64,000 bases of DNA, from positions 868,001 through 932,000 of the forward strand of contig NZ_CP011853.1 of assembly GCF_001305675.1 (NCBI RefSeq), written 5' to 3'. The notes under the pieces were generated by a model. That model was given only the letters and a program-made list of their open reading frames with translations. It was not told the DNA's origin and ran no database searches. The stretch comes from Gordonia phthalatica (GTDB lineage: Bacteria > Actinomycetota > Actinomycetes > Mycobacteriales > Mycobacteriaceae). Positions 16,117 to 24,955 of the stretch are shown here, piece after piece; the first letter of the stretch is position 1; each line of letters starts with the position of its first letter. Both the position numbers and the translations under genes were made by a program.

Positions 16117-16683
16117 GTGATAACGGAACTGGTGACCGGCACGGTGAATCGTGCGATCGGCGTCCCGCGCGCGGTGATCCGCGGAGTGTTGGCCGAGGCG
16201 ATCACCTTCCTCACCGAAGAGGTGGACCTGACCGAGGTGCTGATCGCCGCCGTCGACCTGGACCGGGTCCTGCAGTCGGTCGACCTCGACGCCCTGATCA
16301 AGCGCCTCGACATCCAGGCGGTTCTCGACGGAATCGACCTGAATCCGATCCTCGCGCGTCTCGATCTCAACCCGGTTCTCCAACGGCTCGACCTGAACCC
16401 GGTGCTCGCGACAGTCGACGTCGACGCCGTGATCGACCGCGTCGACATCGACAAGGCGGTGCGCGGAGTCGACATCGACGGCGTGCTCGCCCGCGTCGAT
16501 CTCGTGACCGTCGGCAACCGCGTGATCGACGGGGTCGACCTGTCGGCCATCGTGCGCGACGCGTCGTCGACGGTGACCACCGAGATGATCTCCGACGTGC
16601 GCAGCAGCAGTGAGCGGGCGGACGACGCCGTCGAGGGCTTCGTGAACCGCGTCCTTCGGCGGAAGCCCACCGATGACGAGTGA
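16117..16683 (+). CDS. Nonapeptide-repeat protein preceding an RDD membrane protein
   Basis: A 188-aa protein of unknown function. Residues 46-126 are nine uninterrupted 9-residue units of pattern [VLI]-D-[LIV]-x-x-[VLIA]-[LIV]-x-x, for example VDLDRVLQS, LDLNPVLQR and VDIDGVLAR. A 10-residue unit comes before them and a 13-residue unit after. The Asp at position 2 is invariant. There is no signal peptide or membrane segment. The N-terminus holds a short amphipathic region and the C-terminus is charged. GTG is the start; CATAAT six bases before it looks like a leaderless -10. The stop overlaps the RDD start by 11 bp, implying coupled translation and a shared complex. Confidence 0.8.
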   Translation: MITELVTGTVNRAIGVPRAVIRGVLAEAITFLTEEVDLTEVLIAAVDLDRVLQSVDLDALIKRLDIQAVLDGIDLNPILARLDLNPVLQRLDLNPVLATVDVDAVIDRVDIDKAVRGVDIDGVLARVDLVTVGNRVIDGVDLSAIVRDASSTVTTEMISDVRSSSERADDAVEGFVNRVLRRKPTDDE

Positions 16684-17164
16684 ACTCCGGACCGCTGGCA
16701 TAGTCAGCAGACTCATCGCCGCGGTCATCGACGTGGTGATCGTTGCCGCGGTCCTCGGCGGCGGCTACCTGGGCACCACTCTGCTGCTGTTCGCTCTCGA
16801 CGTCCGGACCTTCACGTTCCCGCAGATCGGCTGGTGGTTCACGACCACCGGTTTCGTCGTCGCGTCGTTCCTGTATCTGGCTCTCTGCTGGATGTCGACG
16901 GGCCGCACCATCGGTGCCGTGATGATGGGGCTGCGCGTGGTCCGGATCAGCGGACGCCGACTGCACGTGGCCCAGGCGGTGCTGCGCGCCGCCGCCTGCG
17001 TGGCGTTCCCGATCGGGCTGTTCTGGGTGGTGCTCTCCCCGAAGCGGCTGTCGCTGCAGGACACCGTGCTGCGCACGACGGTGGTGTACAGGACGACGCC
17101 ACAGCAGACGACGCGACGCGGTGCTCGAGTCGACGCCTTCCCACTGTCCGAGTCGGGTGATTAG
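16673..17164 (+). CDS. RDD-family membrane protein
   Basis: A 163-aa protein with an RDD-like domain: AGIVSRLIAAVIDVVIVAA gives the first helix with its Arg/Asp signature. Two more hydrophobic segments follow (WWFTTTGFVVASFLYLALC and CVAFPIGLFWVVLSP), with GRTIGAVMMGLRVV between them. RDD proteins are poorly defined; some transport ions. It is coupled to the repeat protein gene and followed after 8 bp by another membrane protein gene. No signal peptide is present. Confidence 0.85.
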   Translation: MTSELRTAGIVSRLIAAVIDVVIVAAVLGGGYLGTTLLLFALDVRTFTFPQIGWWFTTTGFVVASFLYLALCWMSTGRTIGAVMMGLRVVRISGRRLHVAQAVLRAAACVAFPIGLFWVVLSPKRLSLQDTVLRTTVVYRTTPQQTTRRGARVDAFPLSESGD

Positions 17165-17172
17165 ATACCGGC

Positions 17173-17913
17173 ATGACGAATCCACAGGAACCGGGCCACG
17201 CGGAGCGGCAGAACCCGACCGGCCCACCCGGACCCGAGTCCGAGCGCTGGGCGGCGGCACCGTCGTGGTCCGACCAGACGCAAGCGGTGCCCACCTACGC
17301 CGCCGGTCCGCAGACGGGCTTCCCCCAACCGCCACAGGGGCAGCCCTACGGGCCGGGCTTCGGCCCGATGCCGGTGGCTCCGCGGCCGTCCTTCGTCAGT
17401 CGACTTCCGCGCCCCGCGCTGATGGCGTTGACGGCGTCGGTGGCGGGCATCATCACCTTCTTCATGGGGTTCCTCGGGTGGATCACCATCACCGACACCA
17501 TCGACCGGAAGGCCGAGAACTGGGCCAACGAACTCGGTGACAGCGTCAGCATTCCGGCGTATCTGACGCCCTCGCTGGTCTTGAGTCCCGGCTGGTTCTT
17601 CCTGCTGCTGGGTGCTGTCGCGGTGGCGAGCGCGGGTCTCATCGCGCCGAAGCTGCGCCACTTCCTGCCGTATCTGGCGTTTCTGGCGGTCGTCGGCTGG
17701 CTGGGCCTGTTCGTCTGCGCCCTGGGGCTGCCGCCGTTCATCTCGCTCGGCGCCGGTGCCTATGTGGCGCTGATCTTCGGGTTCCTGCAGGCCGCGCTCC
17801 TGGTGGTGGCCGCGGTGTTGGACGGTATGGACGACCGGCCGAGCGGCCCGGTCCAGCCCGGCGGACAAGCGCCGCCCGCCGGTCCCGGATTCCCGCCCCG
17901 TCTGGGGTTCTGA
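17173..17913 (+). CDS. Membrane protein with Pro/Gly-rich N-terminus
   Basis: A 246-aa protein. The first ~75 residues are hydrophilic and rich in Pro, Gly and Gln. Four hydrophobic segments follow (ALMALTASVAGIITFFMGF; WFFLLLGAVAVASAGLI; LPYLAFLAVVGWLGLFVC; VALIFGFLQAALLVVAAVL), then a Pro/Gly tail. The architecture resembles the DUF5336-type protein at 30324, so the two may be distant relatives. Function is unknown. It probably belongs to the same transcript as the RDD pair. Confidence 0.75.
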   Translation: MTNPQEPGHAERQNPTGPPGPESERWAAAPSWSDQTQAVPTYAAGPQTGFPQPPQGQPYGPGFGPMPVAPRPSFVSRLPRPALMALTASVAGIITFFMGFLGWITITDTIDRKAENWANELGDSVSIPAYLTPSLVLSPGWFFLLLGAVAVASAGLIAPKLRHFLPYLAFLAVVGWLGLFVCALGLPPFISLGAGAYVALIFGFLQAALLVVAAVLDGMDDRPSGPVQPGGQAPPAGPGFPPRLGF

Positions 17914-17954
17914 CCGGCCCTCGCGCCGGGGCCCGGTGAGGCATCATCGGACAC

Positions 17955-19304
17955 ATGCGAGTTGATCGACCGGATGCGAACGCCATGATCGACGCGGCGT
18001 TGGACCCGGAGTCCTGGGAATCGTGGGATCGGCCCGGCGAGGTGGAGTCGGTGCTGACCGGCCGCGGTACCGCGGGCGGTCGACCGGTGGCCCTGGTGGT
18101 CAGCGAGTTCGGTGTCGCCGGCGGATCGATCGGCGCCGTCGCCGGTCAGCGGATCGCCGACGCCGTCCGCCGCGCGACCGCCGAACGACTTCCGATCCTC
18201 GCGATGCCCGCCTCGGGCGGCACCCGCATGCAGGAGGGCACTCCCGCGTTCCTGCAGATGTCCGCGATCACGGCGGTCGTAAACGACCACCGCGACGCGG
18301 GCCTGCCGTACCTGGTGTACCTCCGGCATCCCACCACCGGCGGCGTCTTCGCCTCGTGGGGTTCGCTGGGCGACGCCATCTGGGCGCAACCCGGTGCGCT
18401 GACCGGCTTCCTGGGCCCCAAGGTGTACGCGGGCATCTACGGGGAGCCGTTCCCGCCGGGCGTCCAGTACTCCGACAACCTGCGGCGCCTCGGCTTCATC
18501 GACGAGGTCTTCGCGCCCGCCGCCCTGGGGCGACGACTCGCCAGACTGCTCGAAGCGCTCGACCCGGCCGCCGAGGCCGTCCGAACCGGCCGCGTGGGGT
18601 CGCTGGCCGCGGTAGGGGTCGACGATGCGTGGGCGGCGGTGGAAGCGACCAGGGTGCGGGGGCGAACCGGTCTCGGAGCCCTCGAGGCACACCTTGGTGC
18701 ACTCCACGTCGCCGGTGACGGACCCATCCGCTTCTCGATCGCCCGCTTCGGCAGCCGACCGACCGTCCTGGTCGGGCAGGATCGCGGCGTGCAGTCCGCC
18801 GGCCATCTGATCTCGGCGCCCGAACTGCGCGTCGCCCGGCGCGCGATCGAGCTCGCCGACCGGTGGTCGCTGCCCCTCGTGACCGTCGTCGACACCAGCG
18901 GCGGAGAGCTGTCCGCCGACGCGGAGGAGTCGGGACTGGCCAGGCAGATCGCGCACTGCACCGCCGAACTCCTCGGGGCGCGCGTGCCGACCGCGTCCAT
19001 CCTGCTGGGGCAGGGGACCGGCGGCGCGGCACTGGCGATGTTCCCGACCGACCTGCGGATCGCCGCGTCGGACGCGTGGCTCTCACCGCTGCCGCCGGAA
19101 GGGGCCAGCATCATCATGCACGGCGATGTCGACCATGCGCCGACGATGGCGCGAGAGCAGCACATCTGGTCCCGCGACCTTCGTGAGCTGGGGATTCTCG
19201 ACGCCGTCGCCGACACGGTGGACGAACTCGTCGCACGGATCGACGCTTGGGCCGCGTCGGATCCGCAGCCCGATCGGGCCGGGCGGGTGCGGGTCGGGCG
19301 GTAG
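17955..19304 (+). CDS. Stand-alone acetyl-CoA carboxylase carboxyltransferase (fused beta/alpha halves, AccD3-like)
   Basis: A 449-aa crotonase-fold protein. The N-terminal half contains ASGGTRMQEG, as in the AccD (beta) transferase subunit. The C-terminal half has VDTSGGELSADAEESG, like AccA (alpha). Both halves of a carboxyltransferase are thus in one chain, transferring CO2 from carboxybiotin to acetyl-CoA. No N-terminal Cys4 zinc ribbon is visible. The plan recalls mycobacterial AccD3. No biotin carboxylase of its own lies nearby; the MCC-type alpha subunit downstream is a possible partner. It ends 13 bp before the TetR gene. Confidence 0.82.
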   Translation: MRVDRPDANAMIDAALDPESWESWDRPGEVESVLTGRGTAGGRPVALVVSEFGVAGGSIGAVAGQRIADAVRRATAERLPILAMPASGGTRMQEGTPAFLQMSAITAVVNDHRDAGLPYLVYLRHPTTGGVFASWGSLGDAIWAQPGALTGFLGPKVYAGIYGEPFPPGVQYSDNLRRLGFIDEVFAPAALGRRLARLLEALDPAAEAVRTGRVGSLAAVGVDDAWAAVEATRVRGRTGLGALEAHLGALHVAGDGPIRFSIARFGSRPTVLVGQDRGVQSAGHLISAPELRVARRAIELADRWSLPLVTVVDTSGGELSADAEESGLARQIAHCTAELLGARVPTASILLGQGTGGAALAMFPTDLRIAASDAWLSPLPPEGASIIMHGDVDHAPTMAREQHIWSRDLRELGILDAVADTVDELVARIDAWAASDPQPDRAGRVRVGR

Positions 19305-19317
19305 AGTCGGCACCGCC

Positions 19318-19932
19318 ATGTCATCCGATCCCGTCACGCCGCCGCGCCCGGCGACCCGTCGCGAACAGGCGAAAGCTGCACGCCGCGTGGAGATCCTCGC
19401 CTCCGCCGCCCGCCAGTTCGCGCTGCGCGGATACCAGGGCGTGCGGTTGGAGGACATCGGCGCGGACGTCGGCATCAGCGGTCCGGCCATGTACCGGCAC
19501 TTCGCGTCGAAGACCGACCTGCTCGACACGATCCTCGTCGACGTCTCCGAACAGCTCCACGAGGGGGGAGTGGCGGCGGCGTCGTCGCCCGGGTCGCCCG
19601 ACGACCGCCTGCACCGCCTCATCGAGTTCCACATCGACGTTCTGGTGACCCGCCCCGATCTGATCAGCGTGCAGGACCGCGACCTGTTCTCCCTGTCCGA
19701 GGACGCCCGGTACCGGGTGCGGTCGCTGCAGCGTCGCTACGTGGAGGAGTGGGTGCGGGTCCTGTGTGAGCGCGCGACCGAGCGGGGCGCCGAATTGGAG
19801 GCCGTCGAGGCCCGGGTGCGGATCCACGCGATATTCGGCCTGCTCAACTCCTCACCGCGCCTGCCCGCGTTTGCGCCGGATCGCTTGCGCGACCTGCTGA
19901 TCGGCATGGCACTGCGCGCCCTCGACGGCTGA
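19318..19932 (+). CDS. TetR-family regulator, probable repressor of the leucine operon
   Basis: A 204-aa regulator. The N-terminal HTH is clear: ILASAARQFALRGYQG, then LEDIGADVGISGPAMYRHF, followed by KTDLLDTILVDV. The C-terminal ligand domain is helical and diverged. It is 141 bp upstream of, and in the same direction as, the carboxylase operon, like Rv2506 beside accD1-accA1 in M. tuberculosis. An inverted repeat just before that operon is the likely operator. The ligand may be a branched acyl-CoA (inference). The ATG start gives the standard length; a longer upstream frame overlaps the previous gene. Confidence 0.88.
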   Translation: MSSDPVTPPRPATRREQAKAARRVEILASAARQFALRGYQGVRLEDIGADVGISGPAMYRHFASKTDLLDTILVDVSEQLHEGGVAAASSPGSPDDRLHRLIEFHIDVLVTRPDLISVQDRDLFSLSEDARYRVRSLQRRYVEEWVRVLCERATERGAELEAVEARVRIHAIFGLLNSSPRLPAFAPDRLRDLLIGMALRALDG

Positions 19933-20034
19933 TCGCCGGAATCGGTCGCGGAAAGTCCCTGACGTCGGCGCGAACATTCGGGAAACTCATCTCGCAGACC
20001 ACTGGAAAATGTGGCCGCACTCACCTATCCTCAA

Positions 20035-20060
20035 TTTCAGTTAATGAAAACTAACTGAAA
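20035..20060. promoter_or_regulatory. Inverted repeat operator upstream of the methylcrotonyl-CoA carboxylase operon
   Basis: TTTCAGTTA and TAACTGAAA are perfect 9-bp arms around an 8-bp spacer. The right arm runs into the ribosome-binding sequence, ending 13 bases before the GTG start. Size and position fit a TetR dimer site that would block transcription. The adjacent TetR gene is the natural candidate. Confidence 0.75.
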
Positions 20061-20073
20061 GGCGGGCACGACG

Positions 20074-21639
20074 GTGACGACCTCAACCGAAGCGCACCTG
20101 GCCAACGTCGATGTGCTGCGGAACCGGCTGCTGGCCGCCGCGCAGGGCGGGGGAGAGAAGGCGCGCGCACGCCATCTCTCCCGTGGCAAGCTGCTTCCGC
20201 GCGATCGCATCGACGGCCTGATCGACCCGGGCTCGCCGTTCCTGGAGGTGGCCCCGCTGGCCGCCAACGGCATGTACAACGACAAGGCTCCCGCCGCCGG
20301 CGTGGTCGCGGGCATCGGCCGCATCCACGGCCGCGAGTGCATGATCGTCGCCAACGACGCCACCGTCTCCGGCGGCACCTACTACCCGGTCACCGTCAAG
20401 AAGCATCTGCGCGCGCAGGAGATCGCCGCGCAGAACCGACTGCCCTGCATCTACCTCGTCGACTCCGGCGGCGCCATGCTCCTGAACCAGGAGGAGGTGT
20501 TCCCGGACCGCGAGCACTTCGGCCGCATCTTCTTCAACCAGGCCACCATGAGCGCCGCGGGCATCCCGCAGATCTCCGCGGTTCTCGGCTCGTCCACCGC
20601 AGGCGGCGCCTACGTCCCCGCGATGAGCGACGAGAACGTGATCGTCCGCAACCAGGGCACCATCTTCCTGGCAGGCCCGCCGCTGGTGAAGGCCGCGACC
20701 GGCGAGGACGTCACCGCCGAGGAGCTCGGCGGCGGCACCATGCACTCCACCGTCTCCGGCGTCACCGACCACCTCGTCGACAACGATGAGCAGGCGCTCG
20801 CCAAGGTCCGCGAGATCGTCAAGACCTTCGGCCCGCGCGAGCCGGCGCAGTGGGACACCGTGCCCACCCGCACCCCGAAGCGCGCGCAGACCGACATCTA
20901 CGACGTCGTCCCCACCGATTCGCGGATCCCGTACGACGTCCGCGAGGTCATCGAGATCCTGTCCGACGGCGGCGAGTACAGCGAGTTCAAGGCGGGCTAC
21001 GGCGAGTCGCTGATCACCGCGTTCGCCACCCTCCACGGCCATCCGGTGGGCTTCGTCGCCAACAACGGCGTCCTCTTCAGCGAGTCTGCGCTCAAGGGCG
21101 CGCACTTCATCGAACTCTGCGACCAGCGCCGGATCCCGCTGATCTTCCTGCAGAACATCACCGGCTTCATGGTCGGCCGCCAGTACGAGGAGGGCGGCAT
21201 CGCCAAGAACGGCGCCAAGATGGTCAACGCCGTCGCCTGCGCCCGCGTCCCCAAGCTGACCGTGATGATCGGAGGCTCGTTCGGTGCCGGCAACTACTCC
21301 ATGTGCGGCCGCGCCTACTCGCCGCGGTTCCTGTGGATGTGGCCCAACGCCCGCATCTCGGTGATGGGCGGCCCGCAGGCCGCGGACACCCTCGCGACCG
21401 TCCGCCGCGGCAGCATCGAACGCTCCGGCGGTACCTGGTCGGCGGACGAGGAAGAGGCCTTCAAGGAACCGATCCGCAAGCAGTTCGAGGAACAGTCCGA
21501 CGCCTACTACTCCACCGCGCGACTGTGGGACGACGGGATCATCGACCCCGCCGACACCCGCACCGTGCTCGGCCTGGCCCTGGAGGCCTGCCGCTACGCG
21601 CCCTGCAGCGACCCCGCCTACGGCGTCTTCCGGATGTGA
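20074..21639 (+). CDS. accD1: Methylcrotonyl-CoA carboxylase, carboxyltransferase (beta) subunit
   Basis: A 521-aa acyl-CoA carboxyltransferase. Segments such as TVSGGTYYPVTVKKHLRAQ, FLQNITGFMVGRQYE and GGSFGAGNYSMCGRAY are those of MCC beta subunits, which carboxylate 3-methylcrotonyl-CoA in leucine breakdown. The GTG start has GAAAGGCGGG upstream at 7-bp spacing. The alpha subunit follows after 11 bp and the whole cluster order mirrors Rv2502c-Rv2498c. Other acyl-CoA substrates cannot be excluded. Confidence 0.9.
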   Translation: MTTSTEAHLANVDVLRNRLLAAAQGGGEKARARHLSRGKLLPRDRIDGLIDPGSPFLEVAPLAANGMYNDKAPAAGVVAGIGRIHGRECMIVANDATVSGGTYYPVTVKKHLRAQEIAAQNRLPCIYLVDSGGAMLLNQEEVFPDREHFGRIFFNQATMSAAGIPQISAVLGSSTAGGAYVPAMSDENVIVRNQGTIFLAGPPLVKAATGEDVTAEELGGGTMHSTVSGVTDHLVDNDEQALAKVREIVKTFGPREPAQWDTVPTRTPKRAQTDIYDVVPTDSRIPYDVREVIEILSDGGEYSEFKAGYGESLITAFATLHGHPVGFVANNGVLFSESALKGAHFIELCDQRRIPLIFLQNITGFMVGRQYEEGGIAKNGAKMVNAVACARVPKLTVMIGGSFGAGNYSMCGRAYSPRFLWMWPNARISVMGGPQAADTLATVRRGSIERSGGTWSADEEEAFKEPIRKQFEEQSDAYYSTARLWDDGIIDPADTRTVLGLALEACRYAPCSDPAYGVFRM

Positions 21640-21650
21640 GAGACCAGAAC

Positions 21651-23732
21651 ATGAACACCACTGACACCCGCACCCCCGGCGCCCGCACGCGCAGCATCCG
21701 CAAGGTCCTCGTGGCCAACCGCGGCGAGATCGCGTGCCGCGTCATCGCCACCCTCCACCAGATGGGCATCAAGTCCGTCGCCGTCTACTCCGACGCCGAC
21801 GTCGACGCCCCGCATGTCAAGGCCGCAGACGAGGCCGTCCGCCTCGGACCCGCCGCCGCGACGCAGAGCTACCTGCTGATCGACGCCGTCGTCGACGCCG
21901 CCCGCATCACCGGTGCCGACGCCGTCCACCCCGGCTACGGCTTCCTGTCCGAGAACCAGCAGTTCGCACAGGCTCTTGCCGACGCGGGCATCGTCTTCAT
22001 CGGGCCGCCCGCCTCGGCGATCGCCACGATGGGCGACAAGATCACCGCCCGCGCGGCCGTCACCGAGCGTGACGTCCCCGTGGTCCCCGGCATCTCCCGT
22101 CCCGGCCTGACCGACCAGGAACTCATCGACGGCTCGGAGGGCGTCGGCTTCCCAGTCCTCATCAAGCCGAGCGCCGGCGGCGGCGGCAAGGGCATGCACC
22201 GCGTCGAAGACCCCGCGGGCCTGCCCGAAGCCCTCGTCACCGCGCGCCGCGAGGCCGCCTCCGCCTTCGGCGACGACACCCTGTTCCTGGAGCACTTCGT
22301 CGAGACCCCGCGCCACATCGAGGTGCAGGTCCTGGCCGACGAGCACGGCAACGTGATCCACCTCGGCGAACGCGAATGCTCACTGCAGCGTCGTCACCAG
22401 AAGGTCATCGAGGAGGCGCCGTCGGCCCTGCTCGACGAGGCCACCCGCGCCCGGATCGGCGCCGCGGCGTGCGACGCGGCCCGGTCTGTCGGCTACACCG
22501 GCGCGGGCACCGTCGAGTTCATCGTGTCCGCGCACCGGCCCGACCGGTTCTTCTTCATGGAGATGAACACCCGCCTCCAGGTGGAGCACCCCGTCACCGA
22601 GATGGTGACCGGCGTCGACCTCGTCGAACAGCAGATCCGCGTGGCGCGCGGTGAGGCCCTGTCGTTGACCCAGGACGACATCGTCCTGACCGGGCACGCC
22701 GTGGAGGCCCGCGTCTACGCCGAGGATCCGGCGGAGGGCTTCCTCCCGACGGGCGGCACCATCGAGCGGCTGTCGTGGCCGCGGGTCGCCTCCGACGAGC
22801 CCCGCCACGACGTCAGCGTCCGCATCGACAGCGGCGTCGCCGCCGGTTCGGTGATCGGCAGCGATTACGACCCGATGCTCGCCAAGGTCATCGCCTACGG
22901 CGCCGACCGCGACGAGGCACTGGACCGGCTCGACGAAGCCCTCGCCGAGACCCGCCTCCTCGGCGTCGTCAGCAACATCGACTTCTGCCGCCACGTCCTG
23001 GCCCACCCGAAGGTCCGCGACGGCGAACTCGACACCGAACTGCTCGACCGCATCGGCGCCGAGTACGCCGCGCCTGAGGCCGACCCGCGCGCCCTCGTGG
23101 CCGCCACCCTCGGTGCGCTGGACCTCGGCGACCCCGACGACCTGTGGTCGTCAGCGCTCGGCTTCCGCATCGGCGCACCGTCGCCCGTCGTCGTCCGCCT
23201 CACCGAGGGCGGCCGCCGGTACACGGTCTCCGCGCAGATCACCCGCACCCGCCCCGGTGTCGTCGACGCCGCCGTCACCATCGAGTACGTCGACGGAGAC
23301 GATGACAGTGCGGGCCGTGAACCCTGGCAGAGCGACGTGAGTCTCCGGCAGGTGCGTCCCGGCGTCTTCGACCTCGTCTTCGACGGCCGCGCCCGCCGCT
23401 GGGGTGTCCTCGCCGACGAACGCACCGGCCGTCGCTGGGTGTCCGGCCAGCCCGGAACCTGGATTCTCGAGACGGTGCGCGCGCTCGCGGAGGACGATGA
23501 GAGCGACGCCGCGGGCGGAGTCCTGAGCCCCATGCCGGGCACCGTGGTCGCCGTCCCCGGCGTCGACGGTGACGAGGTCGCGGCCGGCGACCCGCTGGTG
23601 GTGGTCGAGGCGATGAAGATGGAACACACGCTGCGGGCCCCGATCGACGGCACCGCGTCGATCAAGGTGCGCGTCGGCGACAAGGTGGACGCCAAGCAGC
23701 TGCTCGCCCTGGTCCAGCACGCCGCCGACTGA
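21651..23732 (+). CDS. accA1: Acyl-CoA carboxylase biotin-carrying (alpha) subunit
   Basis: A 693-aa biotin carboxylase plus carrier. The order is: biotin carboxylase N-domain (KVLVANRGEIACRV), ATP-grasp glycine-rich loop (KPSAGGGGKGM), catalytic EMNTRLQVEHPVTEMVTG, a middle BT-like region, and the C-terminal biotinyl domain with EAMKMEH, where Lys near residue 656 carries biotin. It forms the holoenzyme with the preceding subunit and makes carboxybiotin from bicarbonate and ATP. The ATG is chosen over a much longer open frame that overlaps the upstream gene. Confidence 0.93.
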   Translation: MNTTDTRTPGARTRSIRKVLVANRGEIACRVIATLHQMGIKSVAVYSDADVDAPHVKAADEAVRLGPAAATQSYLLIDAVVDAARITGADAVHPGYGFLSENQQFAQALADAGIVFIGPPASAIATMGDKITARAAVTERDVPVVPGISRPGLTDQELIDGSEGVGFPVLIKPSAGGGGKGMHRVEDPAGLPEALVTARREAASAFGDDTLFLEHFVETPRHIEVQVLADEHGNVIHLGERECSLQRRHQKVIEEAPSALLDEATRARIGAAACDAARSVGYTGAGTVEFIVSAHRPDRFFFMEMNTRLQVEHPVTEMVTGVDLVEQQIRVARGEALSLTQDDIVLTGHAVEARVYAEDPAEGFLPTGGTIERLSWPRVASDEPRHDVSVRIDSGVAAGSVIGSDYDPMLAKVIAYGADRDEALDRLDEALAETRLLGVVSNIDFCRHVLAHPKVRDGELDTELLDRIGAEYAAPEADPRALVAATLGALDLGDPDDLWSSALGFRIGAPSPVVVRLTEGGRRYTVSAQITRTRPGVVDAAVTIEYVDGDDDSAGREPWQSDVSLRQVRPGVFDLVFDGRARRWGVLADERTGRRWVSGQPGTWILETVRALAEDDESDAAGGVLSPMPGTVVAVPGVDGDEVAAGDPLVVVEAMKMEHTLRAPIDGTASIKVRVGDKVDAKQLLALVQHAAD

Positions 23733-23806
23733 CCAGAATCTGGACATCCAGAGAACTTCACACGACGTAAGAATTTTCGAGAAGACGACATGAGGACTGC
23801 ACTCAC

Positions 23807-24955
23807 ATGGAACTGACGCAGGAATACACCGACCTGGTGAACACGGTGCGCGACTTCGCGCAGCAGGTGGTGGCGCCCGTCGCAGGCAAGCACGACGAGG
23901 AGAAGTCGTTCCCGTACGAACTCGTCGAACAGATGGGCCAGATGGGCCTGTTCGGCCTCCCGTTCAGCGAGGAGTTCGGCGGCATGGGCGGCGACTACTT
24001 CGCCCTCGCCCTCGCGCTGGAGGAGCTCGGCAAGGTGGACCAGTCCACCGCCATCACCGTCGAGGCAGGCGTCGGCCTGGGCGCCATGCCGATCTACCGC
24101 TTCGGCACCCAGGAGCAGAAGGAGACCTGGCTCCCGGACCTTCTCGCGGGCAATCGACTCGCGGGCTTCGGCCTCACCGAGCCCGGTGCGGGCTCGGATG
24201 CCGGTGCCACCGCCACCACCGCACGCGAGGACGGCGACGAGTGGGTCATCAACGGCGGCAAGCAGTTCATCACCAACTCCGGAACCGACATCACCTCGCT
24301 GGTCACCGTCACCGCCGTCACCGGCGAGCGGGACAACGGCCGCAAGGAGATCTCGACGATCATCGTCCCCGCGGGCACCCCCGGCTTCACCGCCGAACCC
24401 GCCTACAACAAGGTCGGCTGGAACGCCTCGGACACGCACCCGCTGAGCTTCAGCGACGCGCGCGTCCCCCGCGCCAACCTGCTCGGTGAGCGCGGCCGCG
24501 GCTACGCGAACTTCCTGTCGATCCTCGACGAAGGACGCATCGCCATCGCCGGCCTCGCCACCGGCGTCGCCCAGGGCTGCGTCGACGAGTCGATCAAGTA
24601 CGCCCGCGACCGCAAGTCGTTCGGCAAGTCGATCGCCGAGTTCCAGACCGTCTCCTTCGCCATCGCCCGCATGGAGGCACGCGCGCACGTCGCCCGCCAG
24701 GCGTACTACGACGCGGCCGCCAAGATGCTCGCGGGCAAGCCCTTCAAGAAGGAGGCCGCGATCGCCAAGATGGTGTCGTCCGAGGCCGCGATGGACAACG
24801 CGCGCATGGCCACCCAGATCCACGGCGGCTACGGCTTCATGAACGAGTACCCGGTCGCCCGCCACTACCGGGACTCCAAGATCCTCGAGATCGGCGAGGG
24901 CACCACCGAGGTGCAGCTCATGCTGATCGCCCGCTCGCTCGGACTGCCGGCATGA
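23807..24955 (+). CDS. Acyl-CoA dehydrogenase (FadE19-like)
   Basis: A 382-aa FAD-dependent dehydrogenase with the usual three domains. GFGLTEPGAGSDAG, INGGKQFITN and IHGGYGFMNEYPVARHYRD are family blocks. The catalytic Glu sits at residue 364 in IGEGTTE, the classical medium/short-chain position. Isovaleryl-CoA dehydrogenases lack Glu there. In this operon it should make the 2-enoyl-CoA that feeds the carboxylase, but the substrate may be a short or methyl-branched acyl-CoA. The stop overlaps the next start (ATGA), so translation is coupled. Confidence 0.9.
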   Translation: MELTQEYTDLVNTVRDFAQQVVAPVAGKHDEEKSFPYELVEQMGQMGLFGLPFSEEFGGMGGDYFALALALEELGKVDQSTAITVEAGVGLGAMPIYRFGTQEQKETWLPDLLAGNRLAGFGLTEPGAGSDAGATATTAREDGDEWVINGGKQFITNSGTDITSLVTVTAVTGERDNGRKEISTIIVPAGTPGFTAEPAYNKVGWNASDTHPLSFSDARVPRANLLGERGRGYANFLSILDEGRIAIAGLATGVAQGCVDESIKYARDRKSFGKSIAEFQTVSFAIARMEARAHVARQAYYDAAAKMLAGKPFKKEAAIAKMVSSEAAMDNARMATQIHGGYGFMNEYPVARHYRDSKILEIGEGTTEVQLMLIARSLGLPA

